A stretch of DNA of 6,592 nt from Syntrophaceae bacterium (GTDB lineage Bacteria; Desulfobacterota; Syntrophorhabdia; Syntrophorhabdales; WCHB1-27): contig PLSJ01000203.1 in the NCBI GenBank assembly GCA_003165115.1, positions 1 to 6,592 on the forward strand, in the 5' to 3' direction. Each line of letters opens with the position of its first letter. Position 1 is the first letter of the stretch. Shown piece after piece: positions 1-5,714 of the stretch. Position numbers and translations under genes: made by a program. Below the pieces are notes generated by a model. It was not told the origin of the DNA. It ran no database searches and saw only the letters and a program-made list of their open reading frames with translations.

Positions 1-1048
1 CATCCGCGCTGTTCAAAAAAGAGATCTCGTCGTCCTGCACACCCAGGAGGTGCTTCAGGACGCCGCTGTGGACCACGTTCACCTTGAGGCCGCGCAGGCT
101 CGGGTGGCTCTCCGGATCGAAATCGATCGCCGATTTTTGCGTCAGCACAGTGAAGGAGGGCTTGTCTCCGTTGAAATACAGGACGAAAGAGAGGGCGGAA
201 GAGGACGATATCCGTGCGACGAGTCCCTCCGGACCGTCCTGAGGGCATTCCACTCCCGACGCCTCGAAATAGGGCGCCATGAGCCCGAGGACCTGCGTAT
301 CCGTCCTTTTCTCCTTCAGCCTGACGACCCGGTGATAGGGGAGTATGGCTATGCCGTCCGCGTGCATATCGGTGAGGTACATCGCGACATAGGGCAGCCC
401 CAGCTTGAGCGCGACGCTCAGCCTGTGATGGCCGTCCGCGATATAGAGCGTCTTTTCCTCCATCAGGGCGGCCAGCCTTGCCAGGAGGGCAGGGTCGGTC
501 AACCGGTAAAACGTGTTCCTTATGGACAGCTCGTCGACGAAATCGTATATCTGTTCTTTTGGTGCGTCCTCGACGAGCCTGCCTATTTCCCCTGAATTGT
601 CTTCGTACATGGCCAGGATGAGGCTGGTGAAGGTGTGCAGCTTTTCGATAAGCCGCTCCCTGTCTTCCCTCGCCTCCTTCCGTGTTTCCTCGTGGGTAAG
701 GATCCGTCGCCTGTCGAGCCTCACGAGGGGGATCAGGCCTAAGCGCCTGCGGGTCCGCCCGTTCAGCGTGAATTCCTGCTTGTAGAGGTAGACGGATTCG
801 CGGTCGTCTTCGGTGAGGACCCGCTCGGCCAGCCACGTGTCGAGCGTCTTCTTCGCCGCCTCGTACATGTCCCCTTCCGGCGTGCCGACCGGCAATTCAA
901 GGCGGATGGCGTTGAAGCCGCTACGGTGGTAATAAGGGAGCGGATCGGGGATGACGTCGTAAGGCGGGCAGACGCACGCATGGATGTCGGCTGCCCGTGA
1001 TTTGTCGTAGAGAAGGCCTTTGAAAGGTTTGATAAGAGCATCCGGCAT
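1..1048 (-). CDS. DUF1015 (COG4198) family protein, C-terminus cut by window edge
   Basis: The reading frame is open from ATG at 1048 to the left edge, giving 349 codons without a stop. The protein begins MPDALIKPFKGLLYDKS, then has CPPYDVI (about residues 27-33), a NAIRLELPVG block, a YLYKQEF block and IADGHHR (residues 203-209). These are the hallmark blocks of the DUF1015 family in the right order. Family members are usually about 400 residues or more, so only a C-terminal piece should be missing. The family is widespread in bacteria and archaea; I know of no established biochemical role and assign none. The start is supported by an AAAGGGG Shine-Dalgarno a few bases upstream and by the family's usual N-terminal PFKGLRYD block at residue 8. 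The gene lies 11 bases downstream of the stop of a broken reverse transcriptase on the same strand, so transcription probably enters from that side or from a promoter inside the remnant. Confidence 0.92.
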   Translation of the reverse strand, partial: MPDALIKPFKGLLYDKSRAADIHACVCPPYDVIPDPLPYYHRSGFNAIRLELPVGTPEGDMYEAAKKTLDTWLAERVLTEDDRESVYLYKQEFTLNGRTRRRLGLIPLVRLDRRRILTHEETRKEAREDRERLIEKLHTFTSLILAMYEDNSGEIGRLVEDAPKEQIYDFVDELSIRNTFYRLTDPALLARLAALMEEKTLYIADGHHRLSVALKLGLPYVAMYLTDMHADGIAILPYHRVVRLKEKRTDTQVLGLMAPYFEASGVECPQDGPEGLVARISSSSALSFVLYFNGDKPSFTVLTQKSAIDFDPESHPSLRGLKVNVVHSGVLKHLLGVQDDEISFLNSAD

Positions 1049-1059
1049 GGCCCCTTTGT

Positions 1060-2050
1060 TTACCACAGGGACGCCACAACTGTCAATCGATACGCGGCTT
1101 TATTATCGCGGGGCTCAGGCGCTCGTACCGGTCGGGCCGGGGGTGATTTAACGAAATGGTCCAAACGGTTCAGGTAGATGTTGGTAAACAGGGGGGTGAG
1201 GCTCGTCCCCATCCCGATGCCGACTCCGGGCGTGGCGAGGACTGCGTCGACTCGTGAGAAGAAGCGGTATATAAGCTCGTGGAACAGGTCCAGGTCATCG
1301 GAGTCCCACCTGGCCTCTCTCAGCCGGCGGATGATAAGCCCGGTCAATCGCTCCTGGGGCATGGTGTCGTTGAATGAGAGGATATCCAGCCGCAGCACGG
1401 TCCCGTACCCCCGGCCCAACGCCGACATCACCTGGCGGACGGCCGCTCTCGCGCCCCGGCCGGGGATGTAGCCGCAGCATTCGGGCAGGAAGCAGGATTC
1501 GGGAAAGGCGTCCCTCAGCAAGCCGTTGAGCGCGCCCATGACGAGACCGTCGGGGAACGTCGTCTTTATCATCAACCGGTAGTCGCTCTTCTCCGATGGT
1601 GAGAGGCCGCGGTACGTGGTCAAAGGGAGCCGCGACCTTTCCGGCGCCGTGTCGTAACTCGGCGACCTGCTTGCGCAAGGCGACCGCTTTCAGCCGGGAA
1701 AATTCATAATTGCCCCGCCTCATCAGGCGGCATATCCTGTTGATCGCGCACACGGCGGAAGGCCCGACGACTACCCTGTAGAGAGGCGGCATGCCCTCGG
1801 CCACGGGGACGGCAGCGTCGGCAAGCCATTTCGGCAGATAGGGGCGACTGCGAGAGAAAGCCGCAGGGTCGCGTCTTTCGTACCGAAGGGCGCTTCCGAA
1901 CTGAAGCTCTCTCGCCTCGCCGTCGCTATAGAGGTGGTTTAAGGGGTCCCGCACCGGCGCTTGCGTCCGGGGCAGCACGATCAGGCGTTTTGCCATCCGC
2001 CCGATCACCTCGGAATAGGTCTTTGGGTCCTGGAGCTTTTGACGGAGCAT
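1060..2050 (-). pseudogene. Reverse transcriptase remnant, frameshifted and truncated before the YxDD motif
   Basis: Two overlapping minus-strand frames together make one RT-like protein. The first runs from ATG 2050 and contributes about 140 residues up to ELRHGAGKVAAP. The second continues as LTTYRGLSPSEKSDYR and ends at TAA 1062-1060. The second part carries RT blocks in order: a GYIPGRGARAAV block (RT2-like), VLRLDILSFNDTM with the first palm aspartate (RT3), and GIGMGTSLTPLF followed by TNIYLNRLDHFVK (RT4). The last resembles the GxPxGN-TSQ-FANIYLNxLDxFVK signature of DGR-type and related bacterial RTs. About 30 unrelated residues then lead to the stop, so the YxDD motif and thumb are absent and polymerase activity is not expected. 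The frame change must lie downstream of a second-frame TGA at 1695-1693 and, from homology, before about 1600. The first 100 residues match nothing I recognise. No strong Shine-Dalgarno precedes ATG 2050. The RT identity is good; the subtype is tentative. Confidence 0.72.
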
Positions 2051-2093
2051 AGGGATCGGCGGCGTGGGATTCCGGGGATCCGTTCAGGTTTGG

Positions 2094-2127
2094 TTGGCCT
2101 TATGGTAAGGCTAATGAATAAGGCTAA
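2094..2127. repeat. 9-base direct repeat with an inverted copy (hairpin)
   Basis: TAAGGCTAA occurs at 2106-2114 and again at 2119-2127, four bases apart. The stretch TTGGCCTTA at 2094-2102 can pair with the first copy across a 3-base loop, giving nine pairs of which one is G-T. The element covers the stop codon and last residues of the truncated AarF-type kinase gene (stop 2113-2111), so it sits at the point where that gene departs from its family. It could act as a weak terminator stem, but no T-run follows on either strand. It could instead mark an old rearrangement junction. The repeats are certain; their role is not. Confidence 0.6.
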
Positions 2128-3102
2128 ACACCCGGGATTGCCACGCCGCTCTCTTAATTGCAGGCATCGTTTTCAGCAGCCTGACGAGTGAGCTGGTGTC
2201 CCGGTGCATCACTGCCACGAAGAGGTCGCTCAGCCGTTCGGTCATATCGGCGGTAAGCGCCCCGGTCATGCCGAAGTCGACCGGCGCGATCGCGTTGCCG
2301 GCAAGGACAAAAAGGTTTCCCGGATGCGGGTCCGCGTGAAAGAAATGGAACTCGAATATCTCCCTGAGGATGAGGTCGGCCCCGTTCGCGGCAATCGCCT
2401 TCCGGTCGAGGCCGGCCGCTTCCAGTAGACCGCGGGGATGTAGACGGTGGGACTTTCCACGAAATATCGCCTGAACCGGTCTATGTTCCGAGCCTCCCGC
2501 ACGAAATCGAGCTCCCGGCGGATCGATCGGGCGAACTCGTCCACGAGTCGTAATGGCTTGTAGCGCCTGCTTTCCGCAAGGTGCCGCTCGGCGAGGCCCG
2601 CAAGGTCGCAGAGTATGCGGACGTCCGCCTCGATGCCCGGCCGCTGCACCTTGACCGCCACGACGTCTCCGGTCCTCGTGATGGCCTTGTGCACCTGTGA
2701 GAGAGACGCCGCGGCCGCGGGGCGGTCGTCTATGGAGAGGAAGGCTTCCGTGAGGGGCCGCCGGAGCTGCTGCTCGATCAGGGCTTTGGCCGTGGCGAAC
2801 GGGAAGGGGGCGGCGCTGTCCTGCAGCTTGCCCATCTCCTCGATGAACGCGGGCGGCAGCACGTCGGCCCGCGTGCTCAGCACCTGCCCGAGCTTGACGA
2901 ACGTGGGACCAAGCTCTTCAAAGGCGAGGCGCAGGCGCTCCGGGCCGGAGAGCCGCTCGAACGTCTGCGCCCCGCTTTTGAGCCTGCGCGCCCAGGGGAC
3001 ATAGTGCCCCGCCTTCACCCTGTCGAGAAGGTCGCCGAACCCGTAGCGCATGAAAACAGCCGCGATCTGTCCGGAGCGTTTCAGGTCCCGATACGTTTCA
3101 AT
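2111..3102 (-). pseudogene. AarF/UbiB/ABC1 family atypical kinase, broken (internal deletion, lost C-terminus)
   Basis: The family has a protein-kinase-like fold and includes UbiB, needed for ubiquinone synthesis. Counting from ATG 3051, the first frame shows the KxGQ motif (FVKLGQVLSTRADVLP, residues 51-66), the alanine-rich loop AAAASLSQVHKA (112-123), the lysine block VAVKVQRPG (131-139) and the ExD block RRELDFVREA (178-187), up to VYIPAVYW (203-210). There the frame changes at CTACTGG (2428-2422) into EAAGLDRKAIAANG, then FFHADPHPGN (catalytic loop) and VDFGMTG (metal-binding DFG). The segment normally between YW and this helix, about 20-25 residues with the TME-x-x-x-G block, is missing. 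The protein ends about 50 residues after DFG at TAG 2113, where relatives continue for some 150-200. Family-like residues ETYRDLKRSGQIAAVF lie upstream of ATG 3051, but that stretch has no ATG, GTG or TTG and an in-frame TAG at 3135-3133; ATT 3102 is the only codon resembling a start. Family identification is very secure, and the gene cannot encode a complete protein. Confidence 0.88.
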
Positions 3103-3241
3103 CCGTTCGCCCTTCCTGAGGGGAGGTAAATTCTATCTATAGAGTGACAAGACAGCCTGCGGCCGACGACGCGTGGGGAATGGCTAAGGGCGCGCAACAA
3201 CAATCGTCGACCCCTTGGCTCCGCGGGTTGACCTCTGCGAG

Positions 3242-3547
3242 CTATTCGATGACCGTTCCTTTGCCGGTCTTCCGATACTCGAGCTCGATGTGGTTGACGA
3301 ACGCCGTTCTGCCCTGGGAATCGGCTTTAGATCCATGACCGTTGCACCAATCGATAAACGTTTCCGGATCGATGGCTGCGCGAATAGCGATATTGCCACC
3401 ACCCTTAATCTCTTCGCATTGCCTTCCGACAAGAACTCTCCAGTCTTCATACGTGGCGGGCATATTCTCGGAATCGGTAAAGATCGCAAGCGCCCTGCGG
3501 TAAGTAAGCTCATCCTTGAACCAAGCAATTCCTATGACATCGTTCAT
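3242..3547 (-). CDS. Small conserved protein of unknown function (101 aa)
   Basis: This is a complete ORF from ATG 3547 to TAG 3244-3242. The start is preceded by GGAGGTG about five bases upstream, a near-perfect Shine-Dalgarno, which makes the gene credible despite its size. It begins MNDVIGIAWFKDELTYRRA, followed by an ATYEDWRVLVGRQ segment (about residues 31-43) and DPETFIDWCNGHG (60-72). I recall unnamed bacterial proteins of about 90-100 residues with the same arrangement (IAWY near the start, a TYxxW block, then an acidic stretch ending in WC), but know no function. It looks soluble: there is no signal peptide, no membrane segment, a single cysteine (C69), and mixed charge throughout. 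It lies 97 bases downstream of bacterioferritin on the same strand with no clear terminator between, so co-transcription is possible but not shown. Confidence 0.78.
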   Translation of the reverse strand: MNDVIGIAWFKDELTYRRALAIFTDSENMPATYEDWRVLVGRQCEEIKGGGNIAIRAAIDPETFIDWCNGHGSKADSQGRTAFVNHIELEYRKTGKGTVIE

Positions 3548-3644
3548 TCTGCACCTCCGTCCGCTTATCCGGGAACCGTAAGGTCGGTAGGGGCGCCGGC
3601 AGTAAGGCGGACTCCTTCTCAGGCCCTTAAGAGACAGACAAAAA

Positions 3645-4106
3645 TCACTTACCTGTGAGGCTCACCAGATAAGGAGCGCCCAGCGTGCCGATAAGGTTTC
3701 TCGTATTCTCAAACGTGTTGAGATGCTCCTCCTCGTCCTTGAGGAGGTCTTCGAAAAGGTCCTTCGAGACCTGGTCTTTTTCCGCGGCGCAGAGTGCGGC
3801 TGCCTCATTGTAAAAGACTATCACGTCCGACTCAAGGGCGATATCCGTCTTGAGCATGTCGGTAATTTCCTGGCCCTTCACCGCCTCTCCGGCGGGTCTC
3901 GAAAGAGGTTCCCCGTTGAGGAATAGAATCCTGTCGGCCAATTTCTCCGCATGCTTCATCTCGGTAATGGCAATCCCTTTCAATGTCGAAGCCAGTTTGC
4001 CATAATCCTTATCTTCCAGTTCGTAGTGGTGGATCATGTACTGGGAAATTACTCCCAGCTCATGCGCCCGTGCCTGGTTCAGCAATTCGATCACCTTCTT
4101 GCTCAT
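3645..4106 (-). CDS. bfr: Bacterioferritin (heme-binding type ferritin)
   Basis: A complete 153-residue protein, the normal size for bacterioferritin. Bacterioferritins form 24-subunit shells in the cytoplasm that oxidise Fe(II) at a di-iron centre and store the mineral, limiting Fenton chemistry. By position relative to the E. coli protein, the ferroxidase ligands are present: E16, E49 and H52 (in TEMKHAE), E92 (in ALESDV), and E125 and H128 (in DEEEH), with Y23 near the centre. M50 corresponds to the heme-ligating Met52, so this should be a heme-carrying bacterioferritin rather than a plain ferritin. The start at 4106 is set by AAGGAGG five to six bases upstream and by the family N-terminus MSKKVIELLNQAR; the frame is open further upstream, but that sequence is not family-like. 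Seen from its own strand, the gene follows the PEP-CTERM remnant and its hairpin, which suggests its own promoter within 4107-4300. Confidence 0.95.
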   Translation of the reverse strand: MSKKVIELLNQARAHELGVISQYMIHHYELEDKDYGKLASTLKGIAITEMKHAEKLADRILFLNGEPLSRPAGEAVKGQEITDMLKTDIALESDVIVFYNEAAALCAAEKDQVSKDLFEDLLKDEEEHLNTFENTRNLIGTLGAPYLVSLTGK

Positions 4107-4133
4107 AGCTCCTCCTTTTTGGTCTGTTCTTGT

Positions 4134-4164
4134 TCTATATTGGCCAGAGAAAAACCAAGCCCAA
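4134..4164 (-). promoter_or_regulatory. bfr: Weak candidate sigma-70-type promoter for bacterioferritin
   Basis: On the minus strand TTGGGC (4164-4159) is followed after 19 bases by TATAGA (4139-4134), about 28 bases before the start codon and just upstream of the AAGGAGG ribosome-binding site. The spacing is longer than ideal and the match is modest. The surrounding 4107-4300 stretch is clearly more AT-rich than its flanks, as expected of a promoter region. No clear Fur box was seen. The position fits, but the assignment is tentative. Confidence 0.25.
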
Positions 4165-4301
4165 ACTATTGGCTGTCTGTTCCTGATGAAAAAATAGTAC
4201 CTTATCGAAGAAATGTCATGGTGAACTGTAACAAACGAAATGGCCGAGTGCTCGGATATGCACGTTCCGGTGGCAATCAGTAACACGCAACACGACAAGA
4301 A

Positions 4302-4328
4302 GGGCAGGGCCGTCTGCCGACCCTGCCC
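4302..4328 (-). terminator. Strong GC-rich hairpin, possible terminator after the PEP-CTERM tail
   Basis: GGGCAGGG (4302-4309) and CCCTGCCC (4321-4328) form a perfect 8-base-pair stem with an 11-base loop. Read on the minus strand it lies 20 bases after the stop of the PEP-CTERM remnant and is followed by TTCTTGT, a short, imperfect T-rich tail. This fits a terminator for transcription arriving from the HDAC-family gene, separating it from bacterioferritin. The tail is poor for a classical intrinsic terminator, so the structure is certain and the function only likely. Confidence 0.5.
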
Positions 4329-4348
4329 GCGGTATTTGGTGAATTACC

Positions 4349-4512
4349 CTACTTTTTGAACCTTCTCCTCACCACTGCGAGACCGGCAAGACCAGGCCCG
4401 AAGAGCAGAAGGGCGCCGGGAATCGGAACAGGGGAGCCGGTCTGGCAAAGGATGTTTACCTGTATGGCTGTCACACAGTCCGGGATCGGGGATAAAGACC
4501 AGCTTTTTGTCT
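4349..4512 (-). pseudogene. Orphan PEP-CTERM sorting tail (C-terminal gene fragment)
   Basis: A minus-strand frame ending at TAG 4351-4349 encodes ...SPVPIPGALLLFGPGLAG, then LAVVRRRFKK and the stop. This is a textbook PEP-CTERM tail: a VPxP motif (here the VPIPGA variant seen in many deltaproteobacteria), one hydrophobic helix, and a terminal arginine/lysine cluster. Such tails direct exported proteins to the exosortase/EpsH system, usually in organisms that make an exopolysaccharide matrix. Upstream in frame are only about 30 further non-overlapping residues, including a DCVTAIQVNILCQTG segment, and then the frame runs into the HDAC-family gene. There is no signal peptide and no ATG; a GTG at 4474 could start a 41-residue peptide but has no convincing ribosome-binding site. 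The simplest reading is the 3' end of a larger, lost gene. No exosortase gene is visible in the window. Confidence 0.72.
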
Positions 4513-5268
4513 CTACTGCGAAGCTTCCAGGACGCCGTTGAGATAGGACCTGGCATTCTTGCCCAGGTCCTGGATGTAGTAGCCTCCTTCAAGAACCGTG
4601 AAGAAGCGGCGGCTGGATGACATGATCATGCCCGCAATCTTGTGGTAGTCTTCGGTAAAGAGTATGCCGCCCCAATCGTGGAGATAAGTGTCGAAGCCGG
4701 CGGAGCAGCCTACGATGTCATAGCCAGGAGCGGCTTTGAGCGCGGCCTCCAGGTCGGCAAAGAACTCTTCCCTGTTGGAGGTCTCGATATTCCAGAAGAA
4801 AATCCGGTCGTCTCCCGTCACGATGTCTTCGGTCCCGTTGCCGTAGTGGAGGTCGATATCCACGATGAGAGCGCGCTCGATGAGGTCCCTCGACAGGAGG
4901 CTGTTCAGGGCGATGGCCATGTTGTTGAAAAAACAGAAGCCGCCGTTGAAGTTGCGGCCGGCATGGTGTCCGGGGGGCCGGATCAGGGCAAATGAAGGCG
5001 TTTCAAGGGCGATCTCCGCCGCCTTGATTGCGCCTCCGGCGGCCTTCCTGGCAACACGGAAGATTTCCCGATCCCTTTCTACCGTCTCTATGAGTGCCCG
5101 GGTGTGACATCGGAGAAGGTCCTCTTCCGTGCACGGCTCCGGGTCGATGAAATCAGCAATACCCTCAATTGCGAGGCGGATAGCAGATGACCGGTCCGGG
5201 TTCTCGCAATCGACGGTCCGGTAGTCGGTGAGGAAATCTTCGCTATAAACGACCGGGAGCTTTCCCAC
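4513..5268 (-). CDS. Histone deacetylase family (zinc amidohydrolase)
   Basis: A complete 251-residue member of the arginase/deacetylase fold, at the short end for this family (300 or more residues is common). Relatives remove acetyl groups from proteins, acetylpolyamines or other small molecules; the substrate cannot be told here. Active-site features in order: RPPGHHA with the paired catalytic histidines H101 and H102; GGFCFFNNMAIA (109-120); VDIDLHYGNGT (136-146) with zinc ligands D139 and H141; SAGFD (189-193) with zinc ligand D193; and LEGGY (226-230) with the catalytic tyrosine Y230. No key residue is missing, and the end (LGKNARSYLNG) matches the usual C-terminus. Translation starts at GTG 5268: the overlapping ATG at 5270 is out of frame, and TGA lies six bases upstream in frame, so no other start is possible. 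A GAAGAG ribosome-binding site overlaps the end of the preceding ORF. Confidence 0.93.
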   Translation of the reverse strand: MGKLPVVYSEDFLTDYRTVDCENPDRSSAIRLAIEGIADFIDPEPCTEEDLLRCHTRALIETVERDREIFRVARKAAGGAIKAAEIALETPSFALIRPPGHHAGRNFNGGFCFFNNMAIALNSLLSRDLIERALIVDIDLHYGNGTEDIVTGDDRIFFWNIETSNREEFFADLEAALKAAPGYDIVGCSAGFDTYLHDWGGILFTEDYHKIAGMIMSSSRRFFTVLEGGYYIQDLGKNARSYLNGVLEASQ

Positions 5269-5274
5269 ATCTCT

Positions 5275-5688
5275 TCAAAACCATAAATGCCCGACGGATG
5301 TCAAGATAAGCATTGCCGCGAGCACGCTAAATTTGTTCGCTTTCGGAAGTGTCAGTCCGTCCGCAATCAGCACATAGTCGAAGGCCAGGATGTCGAAGGT
5401 TGGCTCCTGAGCTATCGAATAGCTTTCTTCACCCTTCTGGAGAGACTTTCTGAAGATGTCGGTAAAGACGGCAAAAATCATTTGCTTACCCGCACCAAAA
5501 GTAGGAGAATGCAGTATTCGTTGCGCTTCGCCTAACGACAGGGAAGACGATCGGAGAAGCGGATCGACGCCCAGCCACAAAGCGACAGCGAAGACATGTT
5601 GCGAGTCGATCAAAGGGTGTAAATAGTGGTACATCAACATGCCCCACAGAGCATTGCCAGCCGTAAAGAGTGTACAGGGATACAGCAC
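5275..5688 (-). CDS. Doubtful ORF, possible small hydrophobic protein
   Basis: A 137-codon frame from GTG 5688 to TGA 5277-5275. It ends six bases before the GTG of the HDAC-family gene, as in an operon, and that gene's ribosome-binding site lies within its last codons. The protein has several hydrophobic stretches, for instance FAVALWLGVDPLL and a C-terminal FSVLAAMLILTSVGHLWF, and could be membrane-associated. Against it: no homology is recognised, there is no Shine-Dalgarno before GTG 5688, base composition is lower in GC than the neighbours, and the start is only 26 bases from the divergent helicase start, so the helicase promoter would have to lie inside it. It may be a real lineage-specific gene, a decayed one, or chance. 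If it is rejected, the stretch 5269-5714 holds no other gene that I can support. Confidence 0.33.
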   Translation of the reverse strand: MLYPCTLFTAGNALWGMLMYHYLHPLIDSQHVFAVALWLGVDPLLRSSSLSLGEAQRILHSPTFGAGKQMIFAVFTDIFRKSLQKGEESYSIAQEPTFDILAFDYVLIADGLTLPKANKFSVLAAMLILTSVGHLWF

Positions 5689-5714
5689 ATTTGCATCCGT
5701 GTTGAGGCGGACAC

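Noticed and set aside
50..595. Long plus-strand open frame opposite the DUF1015 gene
   Set aside because: It is in codon register with the minus-strand gene, a shadow of its GC-rich codons, and its protein has no recognisable family character, whereas the minus strand matches DUF1015 throughout.
1057..1086. Perfect TTGACA box on the minus strand (1086-1081) upstream of the DUF1015 gene
   Set aside because: The best -10 candidate (TAAACA, 1062-1057) is weak and would place transcription start beyond the Shine-Dalgarno, so it does not make a convincing promoter.
1615..1630. CTTTGAC on the minus strand, the core of the prfB (RF2) programmed frameshift site, near the RT frame change
   Set aside because: The RF2 site needs CTT TGA in the starting frame, but the first RT frame reads TTT GAC here and the shift required leads to a different frame. 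The match is coincidental.
1060..2050. Diversity-generating retroelement (template and variable repeats) associated with the RT
   Set aside because: No adenine-mutated repeat pair, no Avd-like gene and no C-type-lectin target were seen in the window, and the RT itself is truncated.
3548..3644. GTCCGC...GCGGAC inverted repeat between bfr and the 101-aa gene as a terminator
   Set aside because: The stem is only six bases with a loop of about 40 and has no following T-run, so it is not credible as a terminator.
5088..5270. Frame starting at ATG 5270 (60 codons) as an alternative to the GTG start of the HDAC-family gene
   Set aside because: It is out of frame with all deacetylase motifs; the GTG at 5268 is the only in-frame start after the upstream TGA.
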